A stretch of DNA of 34,112 nt from an uncultured Verrucomicrobiales bacterium (lineage in GTDB: Bacteria; Verrucomicrobiota; Verrucomicrobiia; Verrucomicrobiales; DEV007): NCBI GenBank assembly GCA_938082635.1, contig CALLLI010000391.1:1-34112 (forward strand), given 5' to 3'. A program made the translations under genes and the position numbers. Below, in pieces: positions 1 through 8,545 of the stretch; the stretch's first letter is position 1, and the number at the start of each line of letters is the position of its first letter. Under the pieces are notes generated by a model. It was given only the letters and a program-made list of their open reading frames with translations, did no database searches and was not told the origin of the DNA.

Positions 1-1
1 T

Positions 2-127
2 GCCGACTTCAAAGCCTTTTGCGATGCAATCGACAAATGCCTCGATGATCTGTCCGGTCCTCTCAAAGCGGAACTCACCAGCTTGATGAGCCTCAACTTC
101 CAGTTCTTCCCGAATCACAAATCATGA
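2..127 (+). mobile_element. IS630-like transposase, C-terminal fragment
   Basis: An open frame enters from the left edge and stops at the TGA at 125-127, giving 41 residues. The last part reads ELTSLMSLNFQFFPNHKS. An acidic/aromatic helix followed by 'L(T/S)SLMSLNFQ' is typical of the extreme C-terminus of IS630-family transposases. That assignment comes from recall of the family and not from a search. The rest of the element lies outside the window. The right terminal repeat should fall between 127 and about 160, and IS630 elements insert at TA (a TATATA-like stretch is at 138-143), but I cannot define the end without the left copy. Confidence 0.55.
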
Positions 128-294
128 CGCGCGGCAGTATATAGTCCGAGAAGGCTCTGTTGCAAGAAAGACGGGATGTTGGCTCGTCGCAACTGGCTGT
201 GAATGCGCGTGTTAGTTCTACCAATCAGAGCCCGCCTCCAGGGCTTTTCCCTGTTGAGTCGTCGAGCGCTTTCTGCTTAGCTCTGCCAATTCCT

Positions 295-1047
295 ATGGCT
301 GCCGATTCCAAACGACGATCCTTCAAGCGCGTGGTCCTCAAATTGAGCGGGGAAGCTCTCCGTGAGACGGGTGGTCACGACAACATCTCTCCACCGATCG
401 TGGAACGCATGGCTCGTGAGATCAAGGAAGCGCACCAGTCGGGCATGGAGATCGCTCTCGTTGTGGGTGGTGGCAATTTCTGGCGAGGCATTTCGGCAGC
501 GAATAAGGGGATGGAACGATCGACAGCGGACTACATGGGCATGTTGGCGACGGTGATGAATTCGCTGGCGCTTCAGAGCATGTTAGAAGAAATGGACGTG
601 CCGACGCGTGTGCAGACGGCCATTGAAATGAAGAACGTGGCTGAGCCTTTCATTCGCCGTAAAGCCATGCGCCATCTAGAGTTAGGGCGCGTGGTGATCT
701 TTGGCGCGGGCACGGGCAATCCTTTCTTCTCTACGGATACAACGGCGGCCTTGCGAGCGAGCGAGATCGGGGCCGATTTGATTCTCAAAGCAACCAAGGT
801 GGATGGTGTCTACGATGCTGATCCGGCGAAGAGCCCGGATGCGAAGCGTTACGAGACGATCTCCTTCCATGATGCGCTCACTCAGCGCTTAGGGGTGCTC
901 GACAGCACGGCCTTCAGCCTTTGCATGGACAATGATAAGCCTATCGTCGTCTTTGACATGATGGAACCTGGCAATATTAGTCGGGCTCTGACAGGTGCCC
1001 CCATCGGAACCTTGGTCGGCCAACCGACCAAATATGCGGATGCCTAA
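295..1047 (+). CDS. pyrH: UMP kinase PyrH
   Basis: Uridylate kinase of the amino acid kinase fold, which phosphorylates UMP to UDP with ATP in pyrimidine nucleotide synthesis. The chosen ATG at 295 gives 250 aa, close to the usual ~240; a TTG at 160 in the same frame would add 45 residues with no family resemblance. Visible motifs are [10 protein letters not shown] (residues ~13-22), the glycine loop [10 protein letters not shown] (~56-65, usually GGGNIFRG), and [18 protein letters not shown] followed by [13 protein letters not shown], the nucleotide-binding region. frr follows 41 bp downstream in the same direction, the standard pyrH-frr pair. The usual upstream partners rpsB-tsf are not in the window; instead an IS fragment ends about 170 bp upstream. 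No clear Shine-Dalgarno tract precedes the ATG. Confidence 0.96.
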   Translation: MAADSKRRSFKRVVLKLSGEALRETGGHDNISPPIVERMAREIKEAHQSGMEIALVVGGGNFWRGISAANKGMERSTADYMGMLATVMNSLALQSMLEEMDVPTRVQTAIEMKNVAEPFIRRKAMRHLELGRVVIFGAGTGNPFFSTDTTAALRASEIGADLILKATKVDGVYDADPAKSPDAKRYETISFHDALTQRLGVLDSTAFSLCMDNDKPIVVFDMMEPGNISRALTGAPIGTLVGQPTKYADA

Positions 1048-1088
1048 CATTTCTTTATTAAACAAACCATTCTAAACCCCTCGCAACC

Positions 1089-1655
1089 ATGGACGCAGAT
1101 ACAGCAATTCTCGAAACTGAAGACGGCATGAAGAAGGCAGTGGACCACATGGTCCAGGAATTTGCAGGTGTCCGCACCGGCAAGGCTTCACCGAATCTTG
1201 TCGAGAGTATCGACATCCACGTCGCGAGCTATGGTTCCTCCATGAAGTTGAAGCAGCTCGCTATGATCACGACACCGGAACCACGCCTGATCGTGGTTCA
1301 GCCCTTTGATCCGAGTACGACGCAGGACATCGAGCGTGGTCTGAAAGAGTCCAAGCTTGGCATCAATCCGAATGTGGATGGCAAGAATATCCGCCTGCCG
1401 ATCCCGGAGCTGTCAGAGGAGCGTCGCCGAGACCTCGTGAAAGTGGTCAAGGGCATGGCTGAGGATTCTCGTGTGCGTGTGCGTGCTGTTCGCAAGGAAG
1501 GCATCGACAAGATCAAGAAGCTTGAGAAGGACAAGGAAATCAGCGAGGACGATTTACGTCGCTTGGAGAAAGAGATCCAGAGCCTCACGGATACCAATGT
1601 GAAGCAGATCGACGAGCAGGTCGGCTCGAAAGAAAAAGAGATCATGAAGGTCTGA
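1089..1655 (+). CDS. frr: Ribosome recycling factor
   Basis: RRF splits the post-termination ribosome together with EF-G and is cytoplasmic. The 188 aa length matches the family (~185). Diagnostic stretches are VRTGKASPNLVESI (~28-41, the conserved R-G-A/K segment), the domain II sequence around ITTPEPRLIVVQPFD (~61-75), and the long C-terminal helices with IPELSEERRRDLVKVVKG and VRAVRKEGIDKIKKLEKD. It sits 41 bp after pyrH and is probably cotranscribed with it. The leader before the ATG is C/A rich with no ribosome-binding tract. A weak 6-bp hairpin overlaps the stop codon (1646-1662) but has no T run. Confidence 0.97.
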   Translation: MDADTAILETEDGMKKAVDHMVQEFAGVRTGKASPNLVESIDIHVASYGSSMKLKQLAMITTPEPRLIVVQPFDPSTTQDIERGLKESKLGINPNVDGKNIRLPIPELSEERRRDLVKVVKGMAEDSRVRVRAVRKEGIDKIKKLEKDKEISEDDLRRLEKEIQSLTDTNVKQIDEQVGSKEKEIMKV

Positions 1656-1808
1656 TCGACCTTACTGCGTCGAGTGGCATATGCGTGAGAGTGAGCTTCG
1701 TGAACAACTCGCTCTAGCTTGATGTTGAATGCGGGCTTTTCACAAACTGACACAATTCGTAGTTGTTTCTTGGACAAGTGTGTGGTGAAGGGCTAGTTCC
1801 TCTCCCCA

Positions 1809-2243
1809 ATGTCTAGGAAACGAACTCAAACCCCAATGGTGTGGACGGAAGACGATTTCGAAGTGAAGAAATCGACCATTCCTCAAGCCGGAGAGGGTTT
1901 GTTCTCGAAGGTTCACATGCTCCCAGACGATACTATCGGCCCGTACACCGGAAAGATGCTAACGGATGTGCAGGCGAATTCAGAGCCCTATGTGAATTCG
2001 CTTTATTTGGTTTGGGTCTGCAAGGATTGTTGGATCTGGGGCGAAGGTTCCTGGGCCAGTTACACGCGCTTCGTCAATCACGATGAAAAGAAACCGAACG
2101 CGGAACTGGTCACCTCTTCGCGCTGGAAGAAGGCGAGGATCTCAGCGATGCGCGAGATCTTGCCGGGTGAAGAAATCTTCTTCGACTACGGCGAGTCCTA
2201 TTGGGATTGTGTGGATATCGAGAAGGAGCACGTCCCGAGATAG
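1809..2243 (+). CDS. Small SET-domain protein (putative protein lysine methyltransferase)
   Basis: A 144-aa protein that is almost entirely a SET domain. Visible features in order are GEGLFSK (~27-33, the N-terminal SET strand), IGPYTGKML (~43-51), a WASYTRFVNHDEKKPNAEL block (~82-100) with the NHxxxPNA signature of the SAM-binding pseudoknot, and EILPGEEIFFDYGESYW (~115-131), the second pseudoknot half with the catalytic-type Tyr. A Cys appears only once near the end, so the usual post-SET zinc cluster is missing. Bacterial SET proteins of this size are thought to methylate lysines in proteins or, in some lineages, chromatin-like proteins; the substrate here is unknown. It stands alone between frr and a broken transporter operon. 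Confidence 0.85.
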   Translation: MSRKRTQTPMVWTEDDFEVKKSTIPQAGEGLFSKVHMLPDDTIGPYTGKMLTDVQANSEPYVNSLYLVWVCKDCWIWGEGSWASYTRFVNHDEKKPNAELVTSSRWKKARISAMREILPGEEIFFDYGESYWDCVDIEKEHVPR

Positions 2244-2306
2244 TTTGCCGTTGCGGGAGTGCTGAAATCTATCGACTCCCACGGCTGGATTAGGGATAGC
2301 TTAGGA

Positions 2307-3323
2307 ATGCACTTTCTCAGAGCATTCAGCGCCGCTGTTCTTGTCTGCGTTCTCACGTCCTGTGGGTCTAGTGATGGTCCTGTCGATGTGGAGAATTGGC
2401 CATCGCGTCCGATCACCATTTCTTGCCTCGCGGCTGCGGGTGGTGGCACGGACCTGGTTAGTCGGCTCATGTCGAAAAAAATGGGGGTGGCCTTGGACGT
2501 GAAGATCAATGTGGTCAATCGGACTGAAGGCGGTGGCTCGGCTGCCATTAATCACGTGGCTCAGTTGCGTCGGGATGGTTACAACTGGGGTGGCTTTTCT
2601 GAGTCCCTGCTCACGAAGTGTGTGTTTGGGCATGTCTGAGACGACATCGAAAGACTGGGCCCATTTCATAGAGGCAGGGGCGCCGGGTGTGCTTTCTGTA
2701 CCTGCGAATTCGTCTTATCAGAACCTCGACGAGTTGGTGGCGGCATTGAAAGCTAAGCCGAAGTCTCTCAAAGCGGGTGCTTCCATCGTAGGCTGCGTCT
2801 GGCATACGAAATTGTTAGCTTTGGGGCGTGCTGCGGATGTGAGATTTCAGTTTCTCCCTTTCGCCGGTAGCAACCCTAGTCAGCTGGCTGCGTTGACGGG
2901 TAAGGCGGATGTTGTTCTAACATCGATTTCAGAACAAGCGGAGCTGATTGAGAGCGGCAAGCTGCGACCACTCGCGATGATCGAGATGGATGCCTATGAG
3001 TTTCCTGCTGGTAAGACCATTCCGGCTGCGGGAGCGACTTACTCGAAGATTGCCGATGTGCCCGTGAGCCAGTTCTTGGGCTTAGCGCTCCCTGTGGATA
3101 CACCTTCGGTGATCCTGGAGAAGGTCACTGCCGCTTTTGATAGGGTCATGTCGAGTCCCGGGTAAAAGACTACGTGGCAGCGCGGCACCATACATTGATG
3201 GGGCTGCATGGCGAAGCCGCCATGGCCAAGAACCAGAAAGCAGAACAAGTCTGGACGTGGAAACTTCAGGAACTCGGGATTGCGGTGAAGACTCCGGAAG
3301 CTTTCGGGATTTCGAAGCCCTAG
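2307..3323 (+). pseudogene. TctC-like tricarboxylate-binding lipoprotein, frameshifted
   Basis: Remnant of the periplasmic solute-binding subunit of a tripartite tricarboxylate transporter. The ATG at 2307 opens a lipoprotein-like signal peptide (FSAAVLVCVLTSCGSS, lipobox LTSC) followed by NWPSRPITISCLAAAGGGTDLVSR, the typical TctC start. The frame runs to a TGA at 2637-2639. Homology continues in another frame with TSKDWAHFIEAGAPGVLSVP and SQLAALTGKADVVLTSISEQ to a TAA near 3163. It then returns to the first frame (VKDYVAARHHTLMGLHGEAA) and ends at the TAG at 3321-3323. The two shifts lie near 2630-2640 and 3150-3165 and compensate one another. Rejoined, the protein would be about 338 aa, normal for the family. 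Genes for TctB and TctA remnants follow. Confidence 0.85.
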
Positions 3324-3342
3324 CGGAAACGCCGACTGATTC

Positions 3343-3877
3343 ATGTGGGAAGGGAAAGCACTGCGACGAGCAGACTGCGCGAGCGGCGTTGGCTTCGCCT
3401 TATTAGGCGGTGGGGTGCTCTATCAAGCATTCAAGATGCCTATGGGTGGGACCTATGCTTGAGTGGATAATTCCTGGTATGTATCGCCTGCGCTGTTTCC
3501 GCTGGTTCTTGGGGTGTTGTTCATTCTGAGTGGCCTTTGCGTGTTTGTTCGCGGTATGCGTGGGGGAGGTCTGCCGGGGATCAGGGCTGCTTTCATGCGA
3601 GCGCTGTCTAGGCTGGCACAGCCCCCTGCTAGTCGTGGCGTGATGTTTGCTTACTATGCCTTGCTTTGCCTAAGGCTAGTGCCAGGATGGGATGGGATGG
3701 ACAGAATTACATCGCCTCTAGTGCCGTCTTTCTCAGCGCCTCTACGCTGGGTTCTATCGACCAAACGGAAAGTTCCCTAGTCGTGGAAAGATCGTCGCCA
3801 TCTTGGTGGGCGCGGCGTTGCTGGCTTGGGGAGTCGCGGCGCTCTTCAGTGGACCTCTTAGCGTGCCTCTACCCTAG
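3343..3877 (+). pseudogene. TctB-like small membrane subunit, nonsense and frameshifts
   Basis: Remnant of the small four-helix subunit of the tripartite tricarboxylate transporter. From the ATG at 3343 the frame reads to MPMGGTYA and meets a TGA at 3460-3462. It continues in the same frame as VDNSWYVSPALFPLVLGVLF, so the stop probably replaced a sense codon by one substitution. Around 3670-3690 the signal shifts frame (GQNYIASSAVFLSAS). It shifts again near 3765-3775 to GKIVAILVGAALLAWGVAAL, ending GPLSVPLP and a TAG at 3875-3877. The end is 3 bp before the tctA start, as in intact operons. With at least one nonsense codon and two frameshifts it cannot make a working product. Confidence 0.8.
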
Positions 3878-3880
3878 CGG

Positions 3881-5414
3881 ATGATCAAGACCTTCACTAG
3901 GTTTGGCCACCAGCTAGGCCACATCTTCAGCCTCACACACGTGCTGGTCATGGTGGGTGCCGTTGTCATGGGCATCGCCTTTGGCGCGCTTCCTGGATTA
4001 ACCGCCACGTTAGGAATCGCCTTGCTCGCGACGGCGACATCGACCTTGGAACTACCGTTGGAAACGACGATGGTGGCGCTTATGGGAGTGTATGTGAGGG
4101 CCATCTACGGAGGGTGTCACCCGGCGGTGCTTCTGAATATCTCTGGCACAGCTGCCGGAGCTGCGTCTGCTTTGGAAGGTTACCCGCTGTGCAAACAAGG
4201 GCGTGGAGGCGAAGCCATCGCCACGGCTACCATCATGTCCACGGCTACCATCATGTCGTTTGCGGGCACGGTTTTTGGAGTCATCGCCATGCTGGTGTTT
4301 GTGACAGTGTTGAGTTCGTTGGCATTGAAGTTTCAGTCTACAGAGTATTTCCTCCTCGCGCTGTTTGGCGTGCTCATTTGCGGTTCGCCGGACTGCTCCG
4401 GACACACCGCTCAAAGGATGGATCGCTGGTTTGTTAGGCGTCTTGTTGGCGACGATTGGCATCGATTCCATCCATGGCTATCAACGATTCACCTTTGGCG
4501 TGAGAGAACTGACTGGTGGGATCAATACCATACCTGTGATTCTGGGAGCCTTCGCGGTGCCTCACATCATTCGTGCGATGATGCGACCGACCGCTGCGGG
4601 AAAGCCTCCGAAGGTCACTCGGCTCCTGCCACAATGGTGTCTCTTGAAAGGAAACATCCTGAATGCGATTCGCTCTGGATTGTTGGGTGTCGGCGTGGGT
4701 TCGATTCCTGGCGTGGGCGAAGAAATCGCCGCGTGGCTGTCGTATGACACTGCTAAAAGACTTAGTAAGGAGCCTGACGCCTTTGGAAACGGATCCATGG
4801 AAGGTCTCGTCGCCGCTGAGTCTGCCAACAACGCCTGCATTGGCGGTGCTCTCATTCCGTTGCTCACGTTAGGGATTCCTGGATCGCCACCTGCGATGAT
4901 GTTGTTAGGTGCATTGTCGTTGAACAATGTGATTGCTGGGCCGAATCTTGTGGGAGATATGCCGCATTTCATTCCGCAAATGGCCGCCATTCTGTTGTGG
5001 GCTTCGTTGGTGATGCTCGTGCTGGGTTTCTTGCTAAGCCGGGTGTCTATTCACATCTTGCGTATTCCGACGGCCTTTCTTATGCCCATGGTGGCGCTGT
5101 TCTCCGTCATCGGTGCCTATGCTATTTCGAACAGTCTTTGGGATGTCGGTTTTATGCTTGGCTTCGGTGTAGTGGCTTACTTCCTTGAAGAACAAGGCTA
5201 TCCAGTGGCTCCGCTAGTCATCGGCCTTATCCTCGGTCCGATGGCGGAAGCTAACCTTCGCCGGGCACTGATTGACTCCGGGGGTAGCCTCATGCCCTTC
5301 GTCACGCGACCGCTGGCACTCGCTTTCGTCCTACTCACTGTCGGTTCCTTGGCCCTGCAATACTGGATGAGCCGGAAGAAGCGGGAGCAAGTCACAGCAT
5401 TCCATGCTCTCTGA
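3881..5414 (+). pseudogene. TctA-like large membrane subunit, frameshifted
   Basis: Remnant of the large (10-12 helix) permease subunit of the tripartite tricarboxylate transporter family. The N-terminal piece starts at ATG 3881 and carries VVMGIAFGALPGLTATLGIA (~29-48), the conserved TctA GxLPGxxxT motif. It then has ISGTAAGAASALEGYPLCKQG, where intact homologues have a very similar 'G.P.A..T..DG.P...G' block. Around 4395-4405 homology moves to another frame, continuing TPLKGWIAGLLGVLLATIGI and running to the TGA at 5412-5414. The second half retains the conserved GIPGSPPAMMLLGAL and GPMAEANLRRAL blocks. A two-copy 18-bp duplication lies at 4221-4256. The 3' end overlaps the convergent radC by 23 bp. 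Joined length would be about 510 aa, normal for TctA. Confidence 0.85.
4221..4256 (+). repeat. 18-bp tandem duplication inside the tctA remnant
   Basis: Two perfect adjacent copies of CCACGGCTACCATCATGT (4221-4238 and 4239-4256). They keep the frame and duplicate the residues TATIMS. It looks like a replication-slippage duplication within the already broken tctA. Confidence 0.9.
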
Positions 5415-6168
5415 AGCTAAAGTAGCCTGGGCCCGCATCGGCATGTACTGAGGGATGGCCAATGATAATGTGGTCTAACATTTCAACGCGCATGAGGTCT
5501 GCCGCCTCTTTCACACGCCGAGTCAACGTGCGATCCGCAGCGCTGGGCTCGGGATCTCCTGAGGGGTGATTGTGAACGAGCACAAAGCCGTGACAGCGAT
5601 GCAAGAGCACGGGGTGAAGGATGTCACGAGGATGAGCGACGGTCTCACTAATGCTTCCTCTAGAGATCTCTTCTGCTTTCACCAAACGCAGGCGCGTGTT
5701 GAGCAAGAGCACGCGGAGTGACTCCACCTGCAACTGCTGCATTTCGGAAGCGAGGAGCGCATAGACGCGCTCCGGTTGGTTGAGCGGCACGTCTTCCAAT
5801 TGCTCTGCTGCCAAACGCCGCCCCATCTCAAAGACGGCGACGAGTTCGGCGGCTTTCGCTGGGCCAATTCCTTTGTTAGTCTTCGATAGCTGGTCGACCG
5901 TGAGACGGGACAGCGCTTGGAGACTACCATATTTCTCAATGAGTTCCCTACTCATCGTAATCGCGTTCTTTCCCTTAATCCCGATGCGAAAGAAGATCGC
6001 GAGAAGTTCGGCATCTGTGAGGTGACGGGCACCGCTCCGAGCCAGCTTCTCCCGAGGCCGATCCGTTTCTGGCATGTCCTGAATGCGATCTTCCGTCTTC
6101 CTTGTAATCGGGGGCGCAGATTCTCGCAGGCGATCTTGGTCTTCGTCTTCCATCACAGAACTCATCAT
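5392..6168 (-). CDS. radC: RadC-family JAB/MPN domain protein
   Basis: RadC-like protein of 258 aa. The N-terminal half has a helix-hairpin-helix-like region (ARHLTDAELLAIFFRIG and TVDQLSKTNKGIGPAKAAEL). The C-terminal JAMM/MPN+ domain shows E around residue 170 (ISRGSISETVAHPRDI), H199-N-H201-P-S-G-D205 and D212, the metal-binding motif HxHx(10)D. RadC was once assigned to repair but its role is unsettled; the metalloprotease-like fold is clear. The start codon is the first ATG of a MMSSVMED cluster, with no obvious ribosome-binding site, and Met2 or Met6 are alternatives. It is convergent with the tctA remnant, overlapping it by 23 bp, and divergent from the HD phosphodiesterase gene, separated by 294 bp that should hold both promoters. 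I see no convincing -35/-10 pair there. Confidence 0.93.
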   Translation of the reverse strand: MMSSVMEDEDQDRLRESAPPITRKTEDRIQDMPETDRPREKLARSGARHLTDAELLAIFFRIGIKGKNAITMSRELIEKYGSLQALSRLTVDQLSKTNKGIGPAKAAELVAVFEMGRRLAAEQLEDVPLNQPERVYALLASEMQQLQVESLRVLLLNTRLRLVKAEEISRGSISETVAHPRDILHPVLLHRCHGFVLVHNHPSGDPEPSAADRTLTRRVKEAADLMRVEMLDHIIIGHPSVHADAGPGYFSFREHGML

Positions 6169-6462
6169 TCTGAAGGTGGCTCAGCGTGGCAAGCGACTTG
6201 AGCTTTCTTCATGTAATTAGTTGGCATTGTTTCTTGCCGAATTGCCCGAGCGCTGATGGCTCTAGGCCGGAGCCAGTATTTTGGCCTTGTCAATAGTTTG
6301 TAGATCTAAAGGAACAACCGGAAATCGCTTGGCAGAGACTGGTCAGGGCCTAGAATTAGGGCCGCAATGAACCGACACCCTTTTTCTCGATCTCGTCTCG
6401 CACATGCCAGTGCTGGCTGACGGGTAGACTGGTCCGGCCCTTGCTACTCTCCCTCCCTATCG

Positions 6463-8109
6463 ATGTTACGTTCTTTAAAACGACTTCAATTGCAGCGACG
6501 CGGCTTGGCGACGAGTCGCCGAAGACGCAAGCAAGGGGAGAGTGAAATTCGGCAACTGATAGAGCATAACCCGTTGCTCAAGGCGCTCATCTTCCTGGGA
6601 TTCTATGCGGGCCTTGTCGGGCTGATCTACTCCACGGATGTCGGGCATGTCTATGGCCAGGATGCGCTCAAGGCGTCCGTTGTTGGCGGTTTGATCTTCA
6701 TTGCGTCCTTCGTTCAGTTCTACGCGAACCATCCTGTTAGTTTCGCGCACAACGGCCGCAGTTTGCTCATGTATGGGGCCGTGTTGCTTCAGGTGAGTTT
6801 GGTTAGGCTTTGTGGCATCGTCGTGGAGCTCCTGCCTGCGCTGAATCTGACGCCGGATACGAGCCGCCATTTCCTCTTCTTGTTGATCCCGTATGCGCTT
6901 GCGCCTATGGCGTTGTCGGTTTTGTTAGGGCGCCGACAAGCGATCTTTGCCACGATCTTCTCAGCCATCTTTGGGTGCCTCATCATCGAGCAATCACTTC
7001 TCTTCGATTTCTTGTTGGGTAGTTTGCTGGCTGGTGTGGTTGCTGTTTATGCGACCCACGACTTGCGCAAGCGTGGCCGTCTCATGCGGGCGGGTTGTTA
7101 TGTCGGGCTCATTTCATTGATTCTCGCTTTGATGCTAGGCCATATTCCATTTGCATCGGATATTTCTGCTATGAGCCCGAGCACAGTGGGCGTGCAGATT
7201 CTCACGGTCTTGCTTGTCGGCATCATCACTGCGGGGATCGTGGGCGGCTTCTTGCCGATGTTGGAGACGCTCTTTGGCATCACAACGAATATCACCTGGC
7301 TTGAGCTGGCGGATCTGAACCATAAGCTTCTCAAGAGGATGACGATCGAGGCGCCGGGGACCTACCATCACAGTCTTGTGGTGGCACGGCTGGCTGAGGG
7401 GGCCGCTGAAAGCGTGGGTGCAAGTGCCATCCAGTGTCAGGTCTGCAGTTATTTTCATGACATCGGGAAGCTGGTGAAGCCAGGCTACTTCATTGAGAAT
7501 ATCAATCCCGAGGACAACCCGCACGACGATCTTTCGCCGAGCATGAGTGTGCTTGTCATTCACTCTCATGTGAAAGAAGGCGTGGATCTCGCGCTCAAGC
7601 ACAAGTTGAAATTGCCTGTCATTGATGTGATCCAAGAGCATCACGGTACGTCTCTCGTCTACTACTTCTACCGTCGTGCCTTGGACAAGCAGGAAGCGGT
7701 GCGCAAGCTGGTGGCAGAGGGGAAGGCGCGTGAAGAGGACATTCCAGAAGTGAATGAAGAGGATTTCCGCTATTCTGGGCCCATTCCTCAGACCAAAGAG
7801 AGTGCGATCATCAGTCTAGCGGATTCCGTGGAGAGCGCGTCTCGGTCGTTGGACAAGCCGACGCATTCCAAGATCGAGCAGTTGGTCGAGACCATGGTGG
7901 CCATGCGCATGAAGGATGGGCAATTGGATGACTGCGACCTGACCATGCGTGAATTAGCGCATATCAAAGAGAGCTTTACGAAGACGCTCATTAGCATGCT
8001 TCACACACGCATCGCCTACCCAAAGGCAGCGAAAGATCCTGACAATAAGGACACGCCGCCCAAGAACGGCAATTCTAGCAAGCGGCTTCGGATCATCGAT
8101 GCAGCCTAG
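6463..8109 (+). CDS. PgpH/YqfF-type membrane HD phosphodiesterase (7TM-HD family, short form)
   Basis: 548-aa membrane protein with a C-terminal HD domain, related to PgpH/YqfF c-di-AMP phosphodiesterases. A basic N-terminus (~1-30, many Arg/Lys) is followed by roughly six to seven hydrophobic segments between ~38 and ~280. The cytosolic HD domain then starts with TYHHSLVVARLAEGAAE (~299-315), the HDIG motif at H332-D333-I334-G335 (SYFHDIGKLVKPGYF), SVLVIHSHVKEGVDLA and VIDVIQEHHGTSLVYYFY. Full-length PgpH proteins (~700 aa) have a large extracellular HDED domain after the first helix; here helix 1 is followed almost at once by helix 2, so that sensor is absent. It overlaps ybeY by 11 bp, the same gene pairing as yqfF-ybeY in Firmicutes, supporting the assignment. 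Substrate is inferred, not shown. Confidence 0.88.
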   Translation: MLRSLKRLQLQRRGLATSRRRRKQGESEIRQLIEHNPLLKALIFLGFYAGLVGLIYSTDVGHVYGQDALKASVVGGLIFIASFVQFYANHPVSFAHNGRSLLMYGAVLLQVSLVRLCGIVVELLPALNLTPDTSRHFLFLLIPYALAPMALSVLLGRRQAIFATIFSAIFGCLIIEQSLLFDFLLGSLLAGVVAVYATHDLRKRGRLMRAGCYVGLISLILALMLGHIPFASDISAMSPSTVGVQILTVLLVGIITAGIVGGFLPMLETLFGITTNITWLELADLNHKLLKRMTIEAPGTYHHSLVVARLAEGAAESVGASAIQCQVCSYFHDIGKLVKPGYFIENINPEDNPHDDLSPSMSVLVIHSHVKEGVDLALKHKLKLPVIDVIQEHHGTSLVYYFYRRALDKQEAVRKLVAEGKAREEDIPEVNEEDFRYSGPIPQTKESAIISLADSVESASRSLDKPTHSKIEQLVETMVAMRMKDGQLDDCDLTMRELAHIKESFTKTLISMLHTRIAYPKAAKDPDNKDTPPKNGNSSKRLRIIDAA

Positions 8110-8545
8110 AATTCTGCTTAGCGATCAATCGGAGCGAGAGCATCCGTTAGATCTGGCCTGGCTGGATAGGCTGGGTCAATGTGCGCTTCCGCGGGTTGCG
8201 GCCGTCCAGCGAGAGGCTAGTGTTCTGACAGAAATCGAGGAGATTGAAATAACGCTTGTCGATGATCCTACCATTGCGCAAGTCCATGGGGAGTTCATGA
8301 ATCTGCCGGACCCGACGGATGTCATCACCTTTCACCACGGTGAAGTTCTCATCAGCATTGATACGGCGGAACGGCAGGCCCAGGAGTACGAGCGCTCCTG
8401 GCAACACGAAGTTGCGCTGTATATTGTGCATGGATTGCTACATCTTGCGGGTTACCTCGACAAATCGGCTGAGGATTTCGAGTGCATGGCGGCGACCCAA
8501 GAGCGTATCTTGGCCGATTGCTTGGATTCCCTGAACGATGACTGA
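8099..8545 (+). CDS. ybeY: Endoribonuclease YbeY, Asp-variant metal site
   Basis: 148-aa YbeY/UPF0054 protein, a single-strand-specific metallo-RNase for 16S rRNA 3' maturation and ribosome quality control. Residues ~64-80 (FMNLPDPTDVITFHHGE) match the family block usually read 'N..yR..d.pTDVLSFp'. The metal motif HGxLHLxGYDH is present as HGLLHLAGYLDK: H111 and H115 are kept, while the third ligand position (residue 121) is Asp instead of His. Asp at this place is known in some lineages, so I do not treat it as inactivation. The start ATG at 8099 lies inside the end of the upstream HD gene, and the stop overlaps dinB by 8 bp (ATGACTGA), implying translational coupling of all three. Confidence 0.92.
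   Translation: MQPRILLSDQSEREHPLDLAWLDRLGQCALPRVAAVQREASVLTEIEEIEITLVDDPTIAQVHGEFMNLPDPTDVITFHHGEVLISIDTAERQAQEYERSWQHEVALYIVHGLLHLAGYLDKSAEDFECMAATQERILADCLDSLNDD

Noticed and set aside
1646-1662. Hairpin AAGGTC/GACCTT as frr terminator
   Set aside because: Only six pairs, overlaps the stop codon and lacks a T run.
2509-3165. Reading this stretch as a separate 218-aa gene
   Set aside because: Its first ~40 residues are a shadow of the tctC 5' part; the rest continues TctC homology after a frameshift.
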